Shown here in pieces: positions 1 through 6,829 of a DNA stretch of 11,276 nt. The DNA is from Limnovirga sp038203525 (GTDB lineage: Bacteria > Bacteroidota > Bacteroidia > Chitinophagales > Chitinophagaceae). A program made the position numbers and the translations under genes. Below the pieces are notes generated by a model. That model saw nothing but the letters and a program-made list of their open reading frames with translations, did not search any database and was not told the origin of the DNA. How positions within the stretch are numbered: position 1 is the first letter of the stretch; every line of letters starts with the position of its first letter. The stretch lies in contig JBBRDW010000138.1 of assembly GCA_038203525.1 (NCBI GenBank), positions 1 through 11,276 on the forward strand. Direction: 5' to 3'.

Positions 1-11
1 ATGTTTTTCAA

Positions 12-1295
12 TTACGCAAAAGTGTCAGCCATCAGATTATCAAACCATTTCAGCATATCTTCATAATTACCTGAGTTTGCTCCATCAGATTCTGTTACAC
101 CATTACCTGTTGCCACCATTGTTTTTGTAGCAGGATCATAACGATATACTACTGTAAGCCATGAAGCAGTAGTGTTGGTAATCGGTGTAAAACAGGCAGA
201 GTTAGTCACCGGTGCTGCATTTATTGGTCCTCCTTTAAGCTGTTGCAATATTGCATCAGCACAAACTTTTGCTTCTGCATTGGCGATATGTCCTGCCTTA
301 GGTTGGGTAGTAGAAGAAGAATCCCCCAAAACATAGATACTGCCAACTGCGGTAGATGCATAGGTAAGCGGATCCACAACAGCCCACTTTCCATCTGTGG
401 AATTTGCTAAACCAATGCCTGATTGGGTAATTAAGGTTCCCGCTTTGTGAACAGGTATTGCGTTAATTACATTTCCATTAAATGTGCCGGCACTGGTAGT
501 TACATTCATGGCATCAGCGTCAATATTTGACAATATTGCATTGGGCACGTAAGTGATGGTATTCTTATAAATTGTATCAAAAGCATTTGTGAAATTTACA
601 GGCTCGGCCTGGATTCCGGGGTTCGCGTCAAGTATAATTACTTTACCCCCTCCCTTTACGCGGTTAAGATAATCTGCAACAACGCAAGCCCTTTCATAAG
701 GTCCGGGGGGGCACCGATATGGCTTTGGCGGAATAGTAAGGATAAAAGTATCTTTCTTGGTCATAGATTGAATCTGGTTTGCCAGCTCAGTCGTTTGGCT
801 CCCCGCCTGCCATGCATGAACAATTTTTGCCTTGTTGGCATCTGATCCGGTTAAGGGCAATGGATCGAAATCAATGCCCGGTGCAAGCACCAAATGGTCA
901 TACGATAAATTGTTTCCGTTTGAAAGCGTTACACGCTTATTTATGGGATCGATTGATGTTACAAAAAAATTCTTCACTTTCACATTATACTTATTAATAA
1001 GCGTTGAATAGTTGAAAGAAAGCTGCCCCAAAGTTCTTTCTCCAGTTAGCACCATATTACTGAAGATATTGGAAATATAGGTAGCATTTGGTTCTACCAA
1101 CGTAACATTAACCGACGATCCTCCCCAAAGTTTAAGATACTTAGCCACGGAAGTACCCCCCATTCCACCGCCTACCACTACCACGCGGCCCAAAACACCT
1201 GTCCCAGTTTTAAGAAAGTTAGCAAAACTATTCTCTAGTAGTGATGCTCCCAAAGTTGTAGCACCAAGGTTCATTAAAAATTTTCTACGTTTCAT
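12..1295 (-). CDS. fccB: Flavocytochrome c sulfide dehydrogenase, flavin-binding subunit
   Basis: This 427-residue FAD enzyme should oxidise sulfide in the periplasm and pass electrons to a cytochrome c subunit. The N-terminus carries a Tat-type signal (RRKFL, residues 3-7, then a short hydrophobic stretch). The FAD-binding Rossmann motif VVVVGGGMGG lies at about 38-47. The family hallmark PYRCPPGPYER is at 192-202, and NSACF, near 368, precedes the C-terminal VVYRY block. From the known Allochromatium vinosum structure, C195 and C368 correspond to the redox-active cysteine pair. The C-terminus WFDNLMADTF also matches the family (WYNNIVHDTF in Allochromatium). Odd point: the cysteine that covalently holds FAD in Allochromatium (YTCYLSN) aligns with N76 here (ISNIFSN), so FAD is probably not bound covalently. 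The gene starts 14 bases after the stop of the cytochrome gene, so the two are very likely co-transcribed. The alignment uses a remembered Allochromatium sequence. SoxF-type enzymes are the closest alternative name. Confidence 0.9.
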   Translation of the reverse strand: MKRRKFLMNLGATTLGASLLENSFANFLKTGTGVLGRVVVVGGGMGGTSVAKYLKLWGGSSVNVTLVEPNATYISNIFSNMVLTGERTLGQLSFNYSTLINKYNVKVKNFFVTSIDPINKRVTLSNGNNLSYDHLVLAPGIDFDPLPLTGSDANKAKIVHAWQAGSQTTELANQIQSMTKKDTFILTIPPKPYRCPPGPYERACVVADYLNRVKGGGKVIILDANPGIQAEPVNFTNAFDTIYKNTITYVPNAILSNIDADAMNVTTSAGTFNGNVINAIPVHKAGTLITQSGIGLANSTDGKWAVVDPLTYASTAVGSIYVLGDSSSTTQPKAGHIANAEAKVCADAILQQLKGGPINAAPVTNSACFTPITNTTASWLTVVYRYDPATKTMVATGNGVTESDGANSGNYEDMLKWFDNLMADTFA

Positions 1296-1309
1296 AACAG
1301 TATTTTTGA

Positions 1310-1672
1310 TTATTGTTTTGAAAAAAAGTTTGCGATCAGTTTAATTTCAGCATCCGTATAGGCAAGTGCATGCACATTCATAATATTTGCGCCCGGGTTT
1401 TTCGTTTTCATGTCATTTAATTCATTTATGATTTCTGATGAACTCATACCTGCTATCTCCAGTTCCTGCGCATGGCCATTGGTTCCATGACATTGAAAAC
1501 AATTTGCGGCTAGTGTTCTGCCCGGCAAATTGACCTTTGCGAGATCTGAGCTTTCTGAAGTAGCAGCCTCAGCTTGAACAACAGGTAGAACATCTTTCTT
1601 ACATGAATGAAGTGCGGCAGAAATAAAAAGCACAACTAATAAAGCATACAACTTTTGATGATTGTTTTTCAT
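1310..1672 (-). CDS. Monohaem cytochrome c lipoprotein, probable FccA-like subunit
   Basis: This 120-residue c-type cytochrome is the likely electron acceptor of the flavoprotein encoded just downstream. A hydrophobic signal segment (about 8-20) ends in a lipobox-like LHSC with C24 as the probable lipidated cysteine, so the mature protein should be membrane-anchored. The single haem motif CFQCH is at 58-62. A methionine in the pattern MNVHALAYTDAEI (M98) is the likely distal haem ligand, typical of small class I cytochromes. The Allochromatium FccA subunit is dihaem and larger; this one is monohaem, as in some other sulfide dehydrogenases. The fccA role rests on adjacency (14-base gap, same strand) and on the CxxCH and YTDAEI pattern. 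A general cytochrome c that merely shares the operon cannot be excluded. Confidence 0.83.
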   Translation of the reverse strand: MKNNHQKLYALLVVLFISAALHSCKKDVLPVVQAEAATSESSDLAKVNLPGRTLAANCFQCHGTNGHAQELEIAGMSSSEIINELNDMKTKNPGANIMNVHALAYTDAEIKLIANFFSKQ

Positions 1673-1703
1673 ATTGATAACTATTTATTTGGTGAAGAAA
1701 TAT

Positions 1704-1716
1704 GTAGTAAAACTAC
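1704..1716. promoter_or_regulatory. Small palindrome upstream of the cytochrome/fccB operon
   Basis: GTAGT-AAA-ACTAC is a perfect 5-bp inverted repeat with a 3-base spacer, 32-44 bases upstream of the cytochrome start codon. On the coding strand a TTTG lies just upstream and a TATTTC just downstream, loosely like Bacteroidota -33/-7 elements. The palindrome would then fall between them, where an operator could act. It is short and could be chance. Confidence 0.25.
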
Positions 1717-1764
1717 TATCTCAAATTTTGAATATTGATGATTTAAATCTCCTTTTTTTATGAT

Positions 1765-1836
1765 CTACGTCACCTTCCTGCAGTTGTTGGTATCCGCAAC
1801 GTGCCAGCGGTTGCCGGTATTGTCAACGGCAACCTT
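1765..1836 (-). pseudogene. Decayed fragment of an NHL-repeat protein
   Basis: The minus strand reads VAVDNTGNRWHVADTNNC followed by RKVT and a stop. This is very close to one NHL beta-propeller blade, whose usual form is VAVDxxGNxYVADTxNxRIRKVT. NRW replaces the expected N-V/I-Y, and the RIRK part is shortened to RK, as expected for decay by small indels. The frame stays open upstream to about 1971, but residues before the blade do not look like NHL sequence and no plausible start or domain is visible. NHL proteins are common in this phylum and often extracellular. Most likely it is a relic of a larger gene destroyed by rearrangement next to the inverted-repeat element. The overlapping plus-strand reading frame looks like a shadow. 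Confidence 0.5.
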
Positions 1837-1908
1837 CGCTTCAATCGATTGCCCCAGTGCATGTGTCCAAACATCGGAAAAAAACATTATTAAGGTTTGT
1901 GAAAAGAG

Positions 1909-2001
1909 GCTGACCGAGAATGCAAGGCCTCTTGGAAAGGTGATGGAGACTAAATGCCGTTTATTCGATCCTTAGCGCTTTCAAAAATATGCTCGGTCAG
2001 C
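1909..2001. repeat. 10-bp inverted repeat flanking the NHL relic region
   Basis: GCTGACCGAG at 1909-1918 is matched by its exact complement CTCGGTCAGC at 1992-2001, 73 bases apart. It lies between the NHL relic and the inverted-repeat element. Too distant for a terminator; it may mark the end of an old insertion or be chance. Confidence 0.3.
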
Positions 2002-2026
2002 TTCAAGTCAGGAACCTGAGAAAAGG

Positions 2027-2111
2027 AATACAGTTTTTTTAGCCCGGCTGTAGCATACAATTTAGGCTTTACTTGCGTCGCACTCTTGTACTTTCTGTTA
2101 TTTTATGGAGC
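2027..2111 (+). repeat. Dispersed intergenic repeat, copy A
   Basis: Begins AATACAG plus seven T, then AGCCCGGCT, a variable stretch of about 25 bases, then TTGCGTCGCACTCTTGTAC (2073-2091), ending at TATGGAGC. Over the 65 bases from AATACAG to GTAC it matches copy C at 49 positions without a gap. It is the left arm of the MITE-like element. Confidence 0.75.
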
Positions 2112-2334
2112 TTTTACCCTAGCGTAGAGTAAAGCGAAATTTAGCTGTGTATTAAGCATTAGTACTAACGAGCCGCAGAGTCCCGTTGGGAGACTCTGCG
2201 GGAAAAGAAACTTTCGCTTTTCACCCCTAATTCAGGTGCATTTGCGAAAGTTTTTGCCTAATTGAAGTTTCGCATTCCCACCTATAATAGTCGCCTCAAT
2301 AATATCAACCGCTTCAATCTACCCTGCAATAAAA

Positions 2335-2415
2335 GCTCCATAGCATTACCGAACCCACAAGAGTGCGACGCAACCTAAGCCCAATAGCAGCAAAAATGTT
2401 GGGCTCATAAAAAAA
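2335..2415 (-). repeat. Dispersed intergenic repeat, copy B
   Basis: Read on the minus strand: T-run, ATGAGCCCAAC, a variable part ending GGCTTAG, then GTTGCGTCGCACTCTTGT (2357-2374) and TATGGAGC. It starts at the T-run of the terminator behind the DoxX-like gene and forms the right arm of the MITE-like element. Confidence 0.7.
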
Positions 2416-2436
2416 GCAGACCGTAAAGCCTGCTTT
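2409..2436 (-). terminator. Rho-independent terminator of the DoxX-like gene
   Basis: On the minus strand AAAGCAG pairs with CTGCTTT (2430-2436 with 2413-2419) around a 10-base loop, followed by a T-run (2409-2415), about 24 bases after the stop codon. An outer pair TGAGCCCA/TGGGCTCA (2452-2459 with 2400-2407) encloses the hairpin and may strengthen it. Confidence 0.75.
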
Positions 2437-2459
2437 AATAAATATTTAGAGTGAGCCCA

Positions 2460-2819
2460 TTACGTGTTCTTACTACCAATAAAAAATGCGGCGGCTGCCA
2501 GACCGGTATCTTTTAATATCATGCCCATTGCATTTTGGTCGCCATCAAGCAAATGGGGAAGGTGAATGGTTAATACAAACACCAGCAGCAATACGCCCAA
2601 ACAGTAACCGGCCAGCTTTACTTTTATATTTAGAATAAATGCAAGGGCGGCCAACGCCAATGCAATGCCGGTAACATATACCCAAAGAACGCCGCCAGGC
2701 ACAAAGGCCGGAACCATGGCTTTCATGCCGTCAGCATTCGACAAATGGAAAAAGCCAAAAACAAGCATAGTCAACGCAAATAAAATTTGTGCAACTTTTG
2801 ATACGAGATTTTTGTTCAT
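2460..2819 (-). CDS. Small DoxX-like integral membrane protein
   Basis: This is a 119-residue, strongly hydrophobic protein with four predicted membrane segments at about 7-25, 43-62, 67-88 and 101-115. The first segment ends in FGFFHLSNADGM, and the loop after the third reads HLPHLLDGDQNAMGMILKDTGLAAAA. Size, four-helix layout and the late KDTGLAAAA helix match small DoxX/DoxX-like proteins, for which the precise reaction is usually unknown; some relatives take part in quinone or thiosulfate-linked redox at the membrane. An in-frame ATG 48 bases upstream would add 16 residues (MKKFYCLLYCPKTDIT) that do not look like the family N-terminus, so the inner ATG at 2819 is preferred. It has its own terminator and lies 134 bases downstream of lysS, separated by the lysS terminator, so it is probably transcribed alone. 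Confidence 0.7.
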   Translation of the reverse strand: MNKNLVSKVAQILFALTMLVFGFFHLSNADGMKAMVPAFVPGGVLWVYVTGIALALAALAFILNIKVKLAGYCLGVLLLVFVLTIHLPHLLDGDQNAMGMILKDTGLAAAAFFIGSKNT

Positions 2820-2894
2820 AGTTATATCAGTTTTAGGGCAGTAAAGTAAACAATAAAATTTTTTCATTAAATAAATTTTCTACCACGCCAAAAT

Positions 2895-2925
2895 AAAAAA
2901 GCATCCCTTTATTTTGGACGCTTTT
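2895..2925 (-). terminator. Rho-independent terminator of lysS
   Basis: On the minus strand AAAAGCGTCC (2925-2916) pairs with GGGATGCTTTT (2907-2897), allowing one G-T wobble, around an AT-rich loop, and runs into T residues. It begins about 28 bases after the lysS stop codon. Confidence 0.75.
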
Positions 2926-2952
2926 AATTAATTGATCTCTTTTACAAATTAT

Positions 2953-4476
2953 TTATTCTTCTCTTTTCTCCGGGCGCATTTGAGGAAAAAACAACACATC
3001 CTGTATCGATGGCTGGTTGGTCATTAACATACAAAGCCGGTCTATGCCAATACCAATACCACTTGTTGGCGGCATACCGTACTCGAGGGCACGTAAAAAA
3101 TCATGATCAATAAACATTGCTTCGTCATCGCCGCGTTCCATTAGTCGGGCCTGCTCTTCAAAACGTTCCCGCTGATCAATGGGATCATTCAGTTCGCTGT
3201 ATGCATTGGCCACTTCTTTTCCATTGATCATTAATTCGAATCGCTCTACCAGCCCGGGTTTGCTGCGGTGTTTTTTGGTAAGGGGACTCATTTCCACCGG
3301 GTAATCTGTAATAAAAGTTGGCTGTATATAAGTATGTTCTGATGTGACACCGAAAATTTCATCAATCAGTTTGCCTTTACCCCAGCCAGTATCCGCAGGT
3401 GCATGTATTTGTTTACAAATATTGCGTAAACCTTCTTCGTCCATTTCGCTTATGTCAATACCGGTATTTTCTGTTATTGCATCCAGAATGCTGATGCGTT
3501 TAAAAGGCGCTTTAAAGCTGATATTCTTATCGCCAACCTGCAGTTCAGTTGTGCCATGCAGCGAAATCGCAATTTTTTCGAGCAATTGTTCGGTGGTTTC
3601 CATCATCCAGAAATAATCTTTGTAAGCGGTGTACCATTCGAGTATGGTAAACTCGGGGTTATGGGTACGATCCATCCCTTCATTACGAAAATTACGGCTG
3701 AACTCGTAAACCCAGTCGAACCCACCAACAATCAGACGCTTGAGATATAGTTCGTTGGCTATGCGCAGATACAAGGGCATGTCCAGTGCATTGTGATGCG
3801 TAATAAAAGGTCTTGCCGCGGCGCCACCGGGAATAGGTTGCAGCACAGGCGTGTCTACTTCCAATGCGCCGCGTTCATTTAAAAATTGGCGAATGGTATT
3901 TACAAGCATGGTGCGTTTTACAAACGCTTCTTTTATAGCTGGGTTTATAATAAGATCCGCATAGCGTTGGCGGTAACGAAATTCAGGATCGGTTACCGCA
4001 TCAAACACATTGCCTTCCTCATCGCGTTTTACCACGGGTAAGGGTTTCAGCGATTTGGTGAGCAGTGTAAAGCTCTGCGCATGAACAGAAGTTTCGCCGG
4101 TTTTGGTAATAAATACGTAACCCGTAACGCCAATAATATCACCAAGATCAATAAGGTGTTTTATTACTTTATCAAAAAGTGTTTTGTCTTCGCCCGGGCA
4201 AATATCATCTTTACGCACATAGAGCTGTATAATGCCTTTGGTATCCTGTATCTTAATAAAAAAAACTTTACCCATTGGGCTGATGCTCATAATACGGCCT
4301 GCCACACATACGCTGGCAAACTGTTCTTTTGTTTCTTCTGTAAAGTTTTCTTTTATATCGGTTGAGTAATAGTTTACAGGGTACAATGCGGCAGGATAGG
4401 CATCTATACCCATTGCCTGTAGTTCTTTTAATTTTTCGCGGCGGATGATCTCCTGCTCAGATAAATGTTGACTCAT
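2953..4476 (-). CDS. lysS: Lysyl-tRNA synthetase, class II
   Basis: This cytoplasmic enzyme charges tRNA-Lys with lysine using ATP. The protein has 507 residues, close to the bacterial norm (E. coli LysS, 505). An N-terminal OB-fold anticodon-binding domain occupies about 55-145 (VAGRIMSISPMGKVFFIKIQD). The class II catalytic core follows: motif 1 around 198-216 (FLNERGALEVDTPVLQPIPGG), motif 2 at 259-280 (FSRNFRNEGMDRTHNPEF), and motif 3 at 473-498 (GIGIGIDRLCML, then QDVLFFP). The lysine-site region ERFELMINGKEVANAYSELNDP lies at 411-432. The frame stays open 19 codons upstream, but that stretch (MCLPLFWLSLYLQ) is unlike any LysS N-terminus, while MSQHLSEQEIIRREKL is typical, so the start is put at 4476. 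It appears monocistronic, with a terminator downstream and a repeat-containing gap upstream. All hallmark motifs are intact. Confidence 0.97.
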   Translation of the reverse strand: MSQHLSEQEIIRREKLKELQAMGIDAYPAALYPVNYYSTDIKENFTEETKEQFASVCVAGRIMSISPMGKVFFIKIQDTKGIIQLYVRKDDICPGEDKTLFDKVIKHLIDLGDIIGVTGYVFITKTGETSVHAQSFTLLTKSLKPLPVVKRDEEGNVFDAVTDPEFRYRQRYADLIINPAIKEAFVKRTMLVNTIRQFLNERGALEVDTPVLQPIPGGAAARPFITHHNALDMPLYLRIANELYLKRLIVGGFDWVYEFSRNFRNEGMDRTHNPEFTILEWYTAYKDYFWMMETTEQLLEKIAISLHGTTELQVGDKNISFKAPFKRISILDAITENTGIDISEMDEEGLRNICKQIHAPADTGWGKGKLIDEIFGVTSEHTYIQPTFITDYPVEMSPLTKKHRSKPGLVERFELMINGKEVANAYSELNDPIDQRERFEEQARLMERGDDEAMFIDHDFLRALEYGMPPTSGIGIGIDRLCMLMTNQPSIQDVLFFPQMRPEKREE

Positions 4477-4837
4477 ATTCTTTTGTTGAAATGGCTGCAA
4501 ATATAGGCTAAGCCAAAAGAGTGGTAAACACAAAAGGCATTTATGTACCAGGGAAAGATTTTCATGGCATCAACCGTTGCGCTTGCCCCGCCAAGGTGTT
4601 GGTAGCACGCTTGTACTTTGGGGCAATATAGCAGCAAGTTCACGTCTTCAAAAGATCAGGGGTTGCAGGATCTCAATTTTTAGTCTATCAATTTATGAAC
4701 TAAGTATCAGGTGAACCGATGATACCTACTATTCTGTGCAAGTGTCCGCCATTGTTGGAGGGAACCGACGAACAAAGATTTATTTGCCAGGCCTAAAAAC
4801 GTATTTGTATTACCGCTGTTTAAAACGCGGCGCTAAA
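4477..4837. other. Intergenic region between lysS and the TPM-protein operon
   Basis: No convincing gene is present. The stretch holds a degraded copy of the dispersed repeat (4598-4638), a 7-bp inverted repeat TTGCCCC/GGGGCAA (4573-4579 with 4620-4626) that brackets the repeat core, and a small hairpin GTATCA/TGATAC (4704-4709 with 4720-4725). The lysS promoter must lie at the low-coordinate end, but no clear promoter was recognised. No strong terminator follows the TPM gene that ends at 4838. Confidence 0.5.
4598..4638 (+). repeat. Dispersed intergenic repeat, degraded copy E
   Basis: GTTGGTAGCACGCTTGTACTTT is a mutated form of the core GTTGCGTCGCACTCTTGTAC plus TTT, and it is followed at the expected distance by TATAGCAGCAAG, comparable with TATGCAGCAAG in copy C. 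The upstream T-run and CCC block of the other copies are not recognisable. Confidence 0.45.
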
Positions 4838-5593
4838 TTACCAACCGCCGCTGGCGCCACCACCACCACCGCCACCGCCGCCAAAGCCTCCAAAGCCTCC
4901 ACCACCGCCGCCGCCAAAACCACCGCCTCGTCCGCCACCGCCGCTAAAGAGCAGGGGCAATAATAAATTGCTATAGCCACGGCGGCTCATCATTCCACCG
5001 CCACGGCCACCACCACCACGGGCAAGAACAAATACTATCACAAAAATAATGAGCAGAATACCACCCCAGGGAACACCCTCATTACCCGAATTTTTATTGC
5101 GTTTTTCGTTGTATTCTCCCTTTGCAGCTTTACCCAAGGAGGTAATGGCTTCATCGAAACCACGGTAATAATCGCCATTAACGAAATTTGGGTAAAGGTC
5201 ATTGTCAATTATGCTTTTAGCCGTAATATCGGGTATGGCACCTTCCAGCCCGTAGCCAACTTCAATGCGGAATTTTTTTTCTGCCATAGCCACAAGTATC
5301 AATACGCCGTTGTTGTGCTTGCTGCCTCCAATGCCCCATGCCCTTAAAAGCTTGTTGGCATAGTCGGCTACATCATACCCGTTTAAAGTGGGTATTATAA
5401 CAATGGCTATCTGGTTAGTGGTACTATCGTCAAGCGCTACCAGCCTTTGTTCCAGTATGGCAACCTGTTCGCGGGAAAGTATATTGGCAGCATCGTTAAC
5501 CAGACGTGGCGGGTTTGGTTTTGGCAGTAAATCCTGCGCCCCCGCTAAAACGGCAACAATGCAGAAAGAAAATATAAGAAGTAATTGTTTCAT
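4838..5593 (-). CDS. Secreted TPM-domain protein with membrane helix and glycine-rich tail
   Basis: This 251-residue protein has a signal peptide (1-19, MKQLLLIFSFCIVAVLAGA) and a TPM (DUF477) domain at about 28-160 beginning PPRLVNDAANILS. The domain includes QIAIVIIPTLNG, the NNGVLILVAMAEKKFRIEVGYGLEG core and the late DYYRGFDEAI segment. A transmembrane helix follows at 177-191 (GGILLIIFVIVFVLA), then a glycine-rich tail to the terminal GGGASGGW. The domain should face the periplasm with the tail in the cytoplasm. TPM proteins are envelope-associated; one plant relative helps photosystem II repair, but the bacterial biochemical role is not settled. The Gly-rich ending is normal for this family, so the gene is full length. 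A TTG-initiated extension to 5650 would overlap the preceding gene and bury the signal peptide, so ATG at 5593 is chosen. It is the third gene of the lemA operon, 46 bases after the second. Confidence 0.85.
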   Translation of the reverse strand: MKQLLLIFSFCIVAVLAGAQDLLPKPNPPRLVNDAANILSREQVAILEQRLVALDDSTTNQIAIVIIPTLNGYDVADYANKLLRAWGIGGSKHNNGVLILVAMAEKKFRIEVGYGLEGAIPDITAKSIIDNDLYPNFVNGDYYRGFDEAITSLGKAAKGEYNEKRNKNSGNEGVPWGGILLIIFVIVFVLARGGGGRGGGMMSRRGYSNLLLPLLFSGGGGRGGGFGGGGGGGFGGFGGGGGGGGGASGGW

Positions 5594-5639
5594 GGCAGAA
5601 ATAAAGAAGCCCCGGTTTAAGCAGGACTTTTTTAATAAT

Positions 5640-6101
5640 TTATTTTCCAAAAACTATATCATCGGGTAATTCATTTTTATCGGCAGCCGCATCGTAAGGA
5701 AAATGCGAGGCTAGTGCGCCACCTATTTCCTTTACAACATCGGCAATTCCATCAGCATAATTTTCTTTATCAAAATTTACCAGCATATGGTTAACCGCAT
5801 TACGCCAAAAGCTTTCACCGGTTTTTGCATATATGCCTTCATCGCCAAATACAGCAAGTTGCCGGTCTTTTAAAGCAATATAAACAAGCGTGGCATTGCG
5901 TTGTGCAGTCTGCTGCATTTGCAACCGGTAGAATATTTCTGTTGCCCGGTCAACCGCGTCTACGTAGCTGCAATGGCTTTCTACAAAAACCCTTACTTCG
6001 CCACTTGTGCTTTGTTCGGTTGCTTTTATGGCAGAGAGAATTTTTTCTTTTTCGGCAGACGAAAAAAAATCAACTGCCTTCTTTCTGAAAATTGAAAACA
6101 T
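5640..6101 (-). CDS. Soluble TPM-domain protein
   Basis: This 153-residue protein is a second, shorter TPM (DUF477) domain without signal peptide or membrane helix, so it is probably cytoplasmic. It begins FFSSAEKEKILSAIKATEQSTSGEVRVFVE (about 12-41), the characteristic opening of this subtype. The NATLVYIALKDRQLAVFGDEGIYAKTG core (about 69-95) and the NYADGIADVVKEIGGALASHFP segment near 114-135 follow. It differs from its downstream paralogue by lacking the hydrophobic tail and Gly-rich end. It sits between LemA (12-base gap) and the secreted TPM gene (46-base gap) on the same strand, an arrangement found in many Bacteroidota. Function is unknown; a shared envelope-related role with LemA is inferred only from the conserved cluster. 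Confidence 0.85.
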   Translation of the reverse strand: MFSIFRKKAVDFFSSAEKEKILSAIKATEQSTSGEVRVFVESHCSYVDAVDRATEIFYRLQMQQTAQRNATLVYIALKDRQLAVFGDEGIYAKTGESFWRNAVNHMLVNFDKENYADGIADVVKEIGGALASHFPYDAAADKNELPDDIVFGK

Positions 6102-6113
6102 TTGCAGCAGTTA

Positions 6114-6707
6114 TTATTTTATGTTGAACTGAATGTCAGGAGCTTTTTCGCTGCCGGCATCTGCTTTGTAATAGGCTTTTTCTTTAAAGCCAAAAGCACC
6201 TGCAAACAAATTATTAGGGAATGTTTTTACCTGCAGGTTATAACTTTCAACAGATTTATTATAATCCTGCCGGGCAATATTTATGCGGTTCTCAGTTCCT
6301 TCAATCTGGGTTTGAAAATCCTGGAAAGACTTAGTAGTTTTTAAATCAGGGTAAGCTTCTGCAACGGCCATTAGTCTGCTGAATGCGCCCTGCAACTGGC
6401 TTTGAGCCGCCTGGTATTTTGCCAGCGATTCGGGATCATTAATGTCAACCTGTATGCTGGTTGCCTTAGATCTTGCCTCTATAACCTCTTTCAAAGTCGA
6501 TTTTTCAAAATTGGCTGAGCCTTCTATTGTTTTTATTACGCTGTTGTAAAGATCGGTGCGCCGCTGATAATTTGTTTCTACGTTGCTCCAGACTTTCTTT
6601 ACTTCCTGATCGCCTTTTACCAGACCGTTATAGCTGCTGCAGCCGCAGCCACCCAATACTAATATTATTGCACCCACTACAATTAATCCAAGGTACTTTG
6701 TGTTCAT
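6114..6707 (-). CDS. lemA: LemA family protein
   Basis: This 197-residue LemA-family protein has a hydrophobic N-terminal segment (5-20) ending in LGGCGCSS, so it may be lipidated at C21 or simply anchored by the helix. The rest is helical and carries the family signatures: SSYNGLVKGDQEVKKVWSNV (24-43), YQRRTDLYNSVIKTI (47-61), EARSKATS (77-84), AYPDLKTTKSFQDFQTQIEGTENRINIARQDYN (118-150) and VKTFPNNLFAGAFGFKEKAYY (160-180). LemA proteins are membrane-bound with the helical bundle outside the cytoplasm; their molecular function is not settled. It leads the operon with the two TPM genes. Length and motifs are typical and nothing appears missing. An AT-rich leader of about 100 bases precedes it, without a clear promoter. 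Confidence 0.93.
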   Translation of the reverse strand: MNTKYLGLIVVGAIILVLGGCGCSSYNGLVKGDQEVKKVWSNVETNYQRRTDLYNSVIKTIEGSANFEKSTLKEVIEARSKATSIQVDINDPESLAKYQAAQSQLQGAFSRLMAVAEAYPDLKTTKSFQDFQTQIEGTENRINIARQDYNKSVESYNLQVKTFPNNLFAGAFGFKEKAYYKADAGSEKAPDIQFNIK

Positions 6708-6829
6708 GTTTAATAATTTTTATAAGTTAAATATACACAGCAAAATAAACACCATAAAAGAAAATATGACACTATTTCAGAAATGGAAAATATGACTGGG
6801 GTAATGGCGGGGGTAAATTATAGGGCGTT

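Larger units (their letters stand above)
2027..2415. mobile_element. MITE-like non-coding element with long imperfect terminal inverted repeats
   Basis: Two copies of the dispersed repeat face each other. The arms share, from outside in: a T-run (2034-2040; complement of 2409-2415), a GCCC block, a 17-bp perfect match TTGCGTCGCACTCTTGT (2073-2089 against 2357-2373), then TATGGAGCTTTTA (2104-2116 against 2330-2342) and a GTAGA..AAGCG segment. The inside holds two strong hairpins: CCGCAGAGTC/GACTCTGCGG (2173-2182 with 2192-2201), and AAACTTTCGC/GCGAAAGTTT (2208-2217 with 2244-2253), the latter enclosing CACC/GGTG and followed by TTTTT. TTTCGC at 2268-2273 could compete for the same arm. There is no coding potential. 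The layout suits a non-autonomous mobile element; no target-site duplication was established. A structured RNA is the alternative. Confidence 0.5.

Noticed and set aside
1760..1975. Plus-strand 71-codon reading frame
   Set aside because: It lies opposite the NHL relic, has no recognisable domain and ends in intergenic repeat territory; the minus-strand reading explains the composition better.
2027..2415. CRISPR array
   Set aside because: The repeats are inverted, few and unequally spaced, with no cas gene nearby.
2820..2867. Longer N-terminus for the DoxX-like protein
   Set aside because: The extra 16 residues contain two cysteines, are not hydrophobic in a membrane-helix pattern and do not resemble family starts; the inner ATG gives the usual size.
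4477..4533. 19-residue N-terminal extension of LysS
   Set aside because: The extension is hydrophobic and unlike any LysS, while the inner ATG gives 507 residues and the conventional beginning.
4736..4963. Plus-strand frame rich in Thr and Ala
   Set aside because: It is the reverse strand of the glycine-rich tail of the TPM protein; the Ala/Thr richness is a by-product of the glycine codons.
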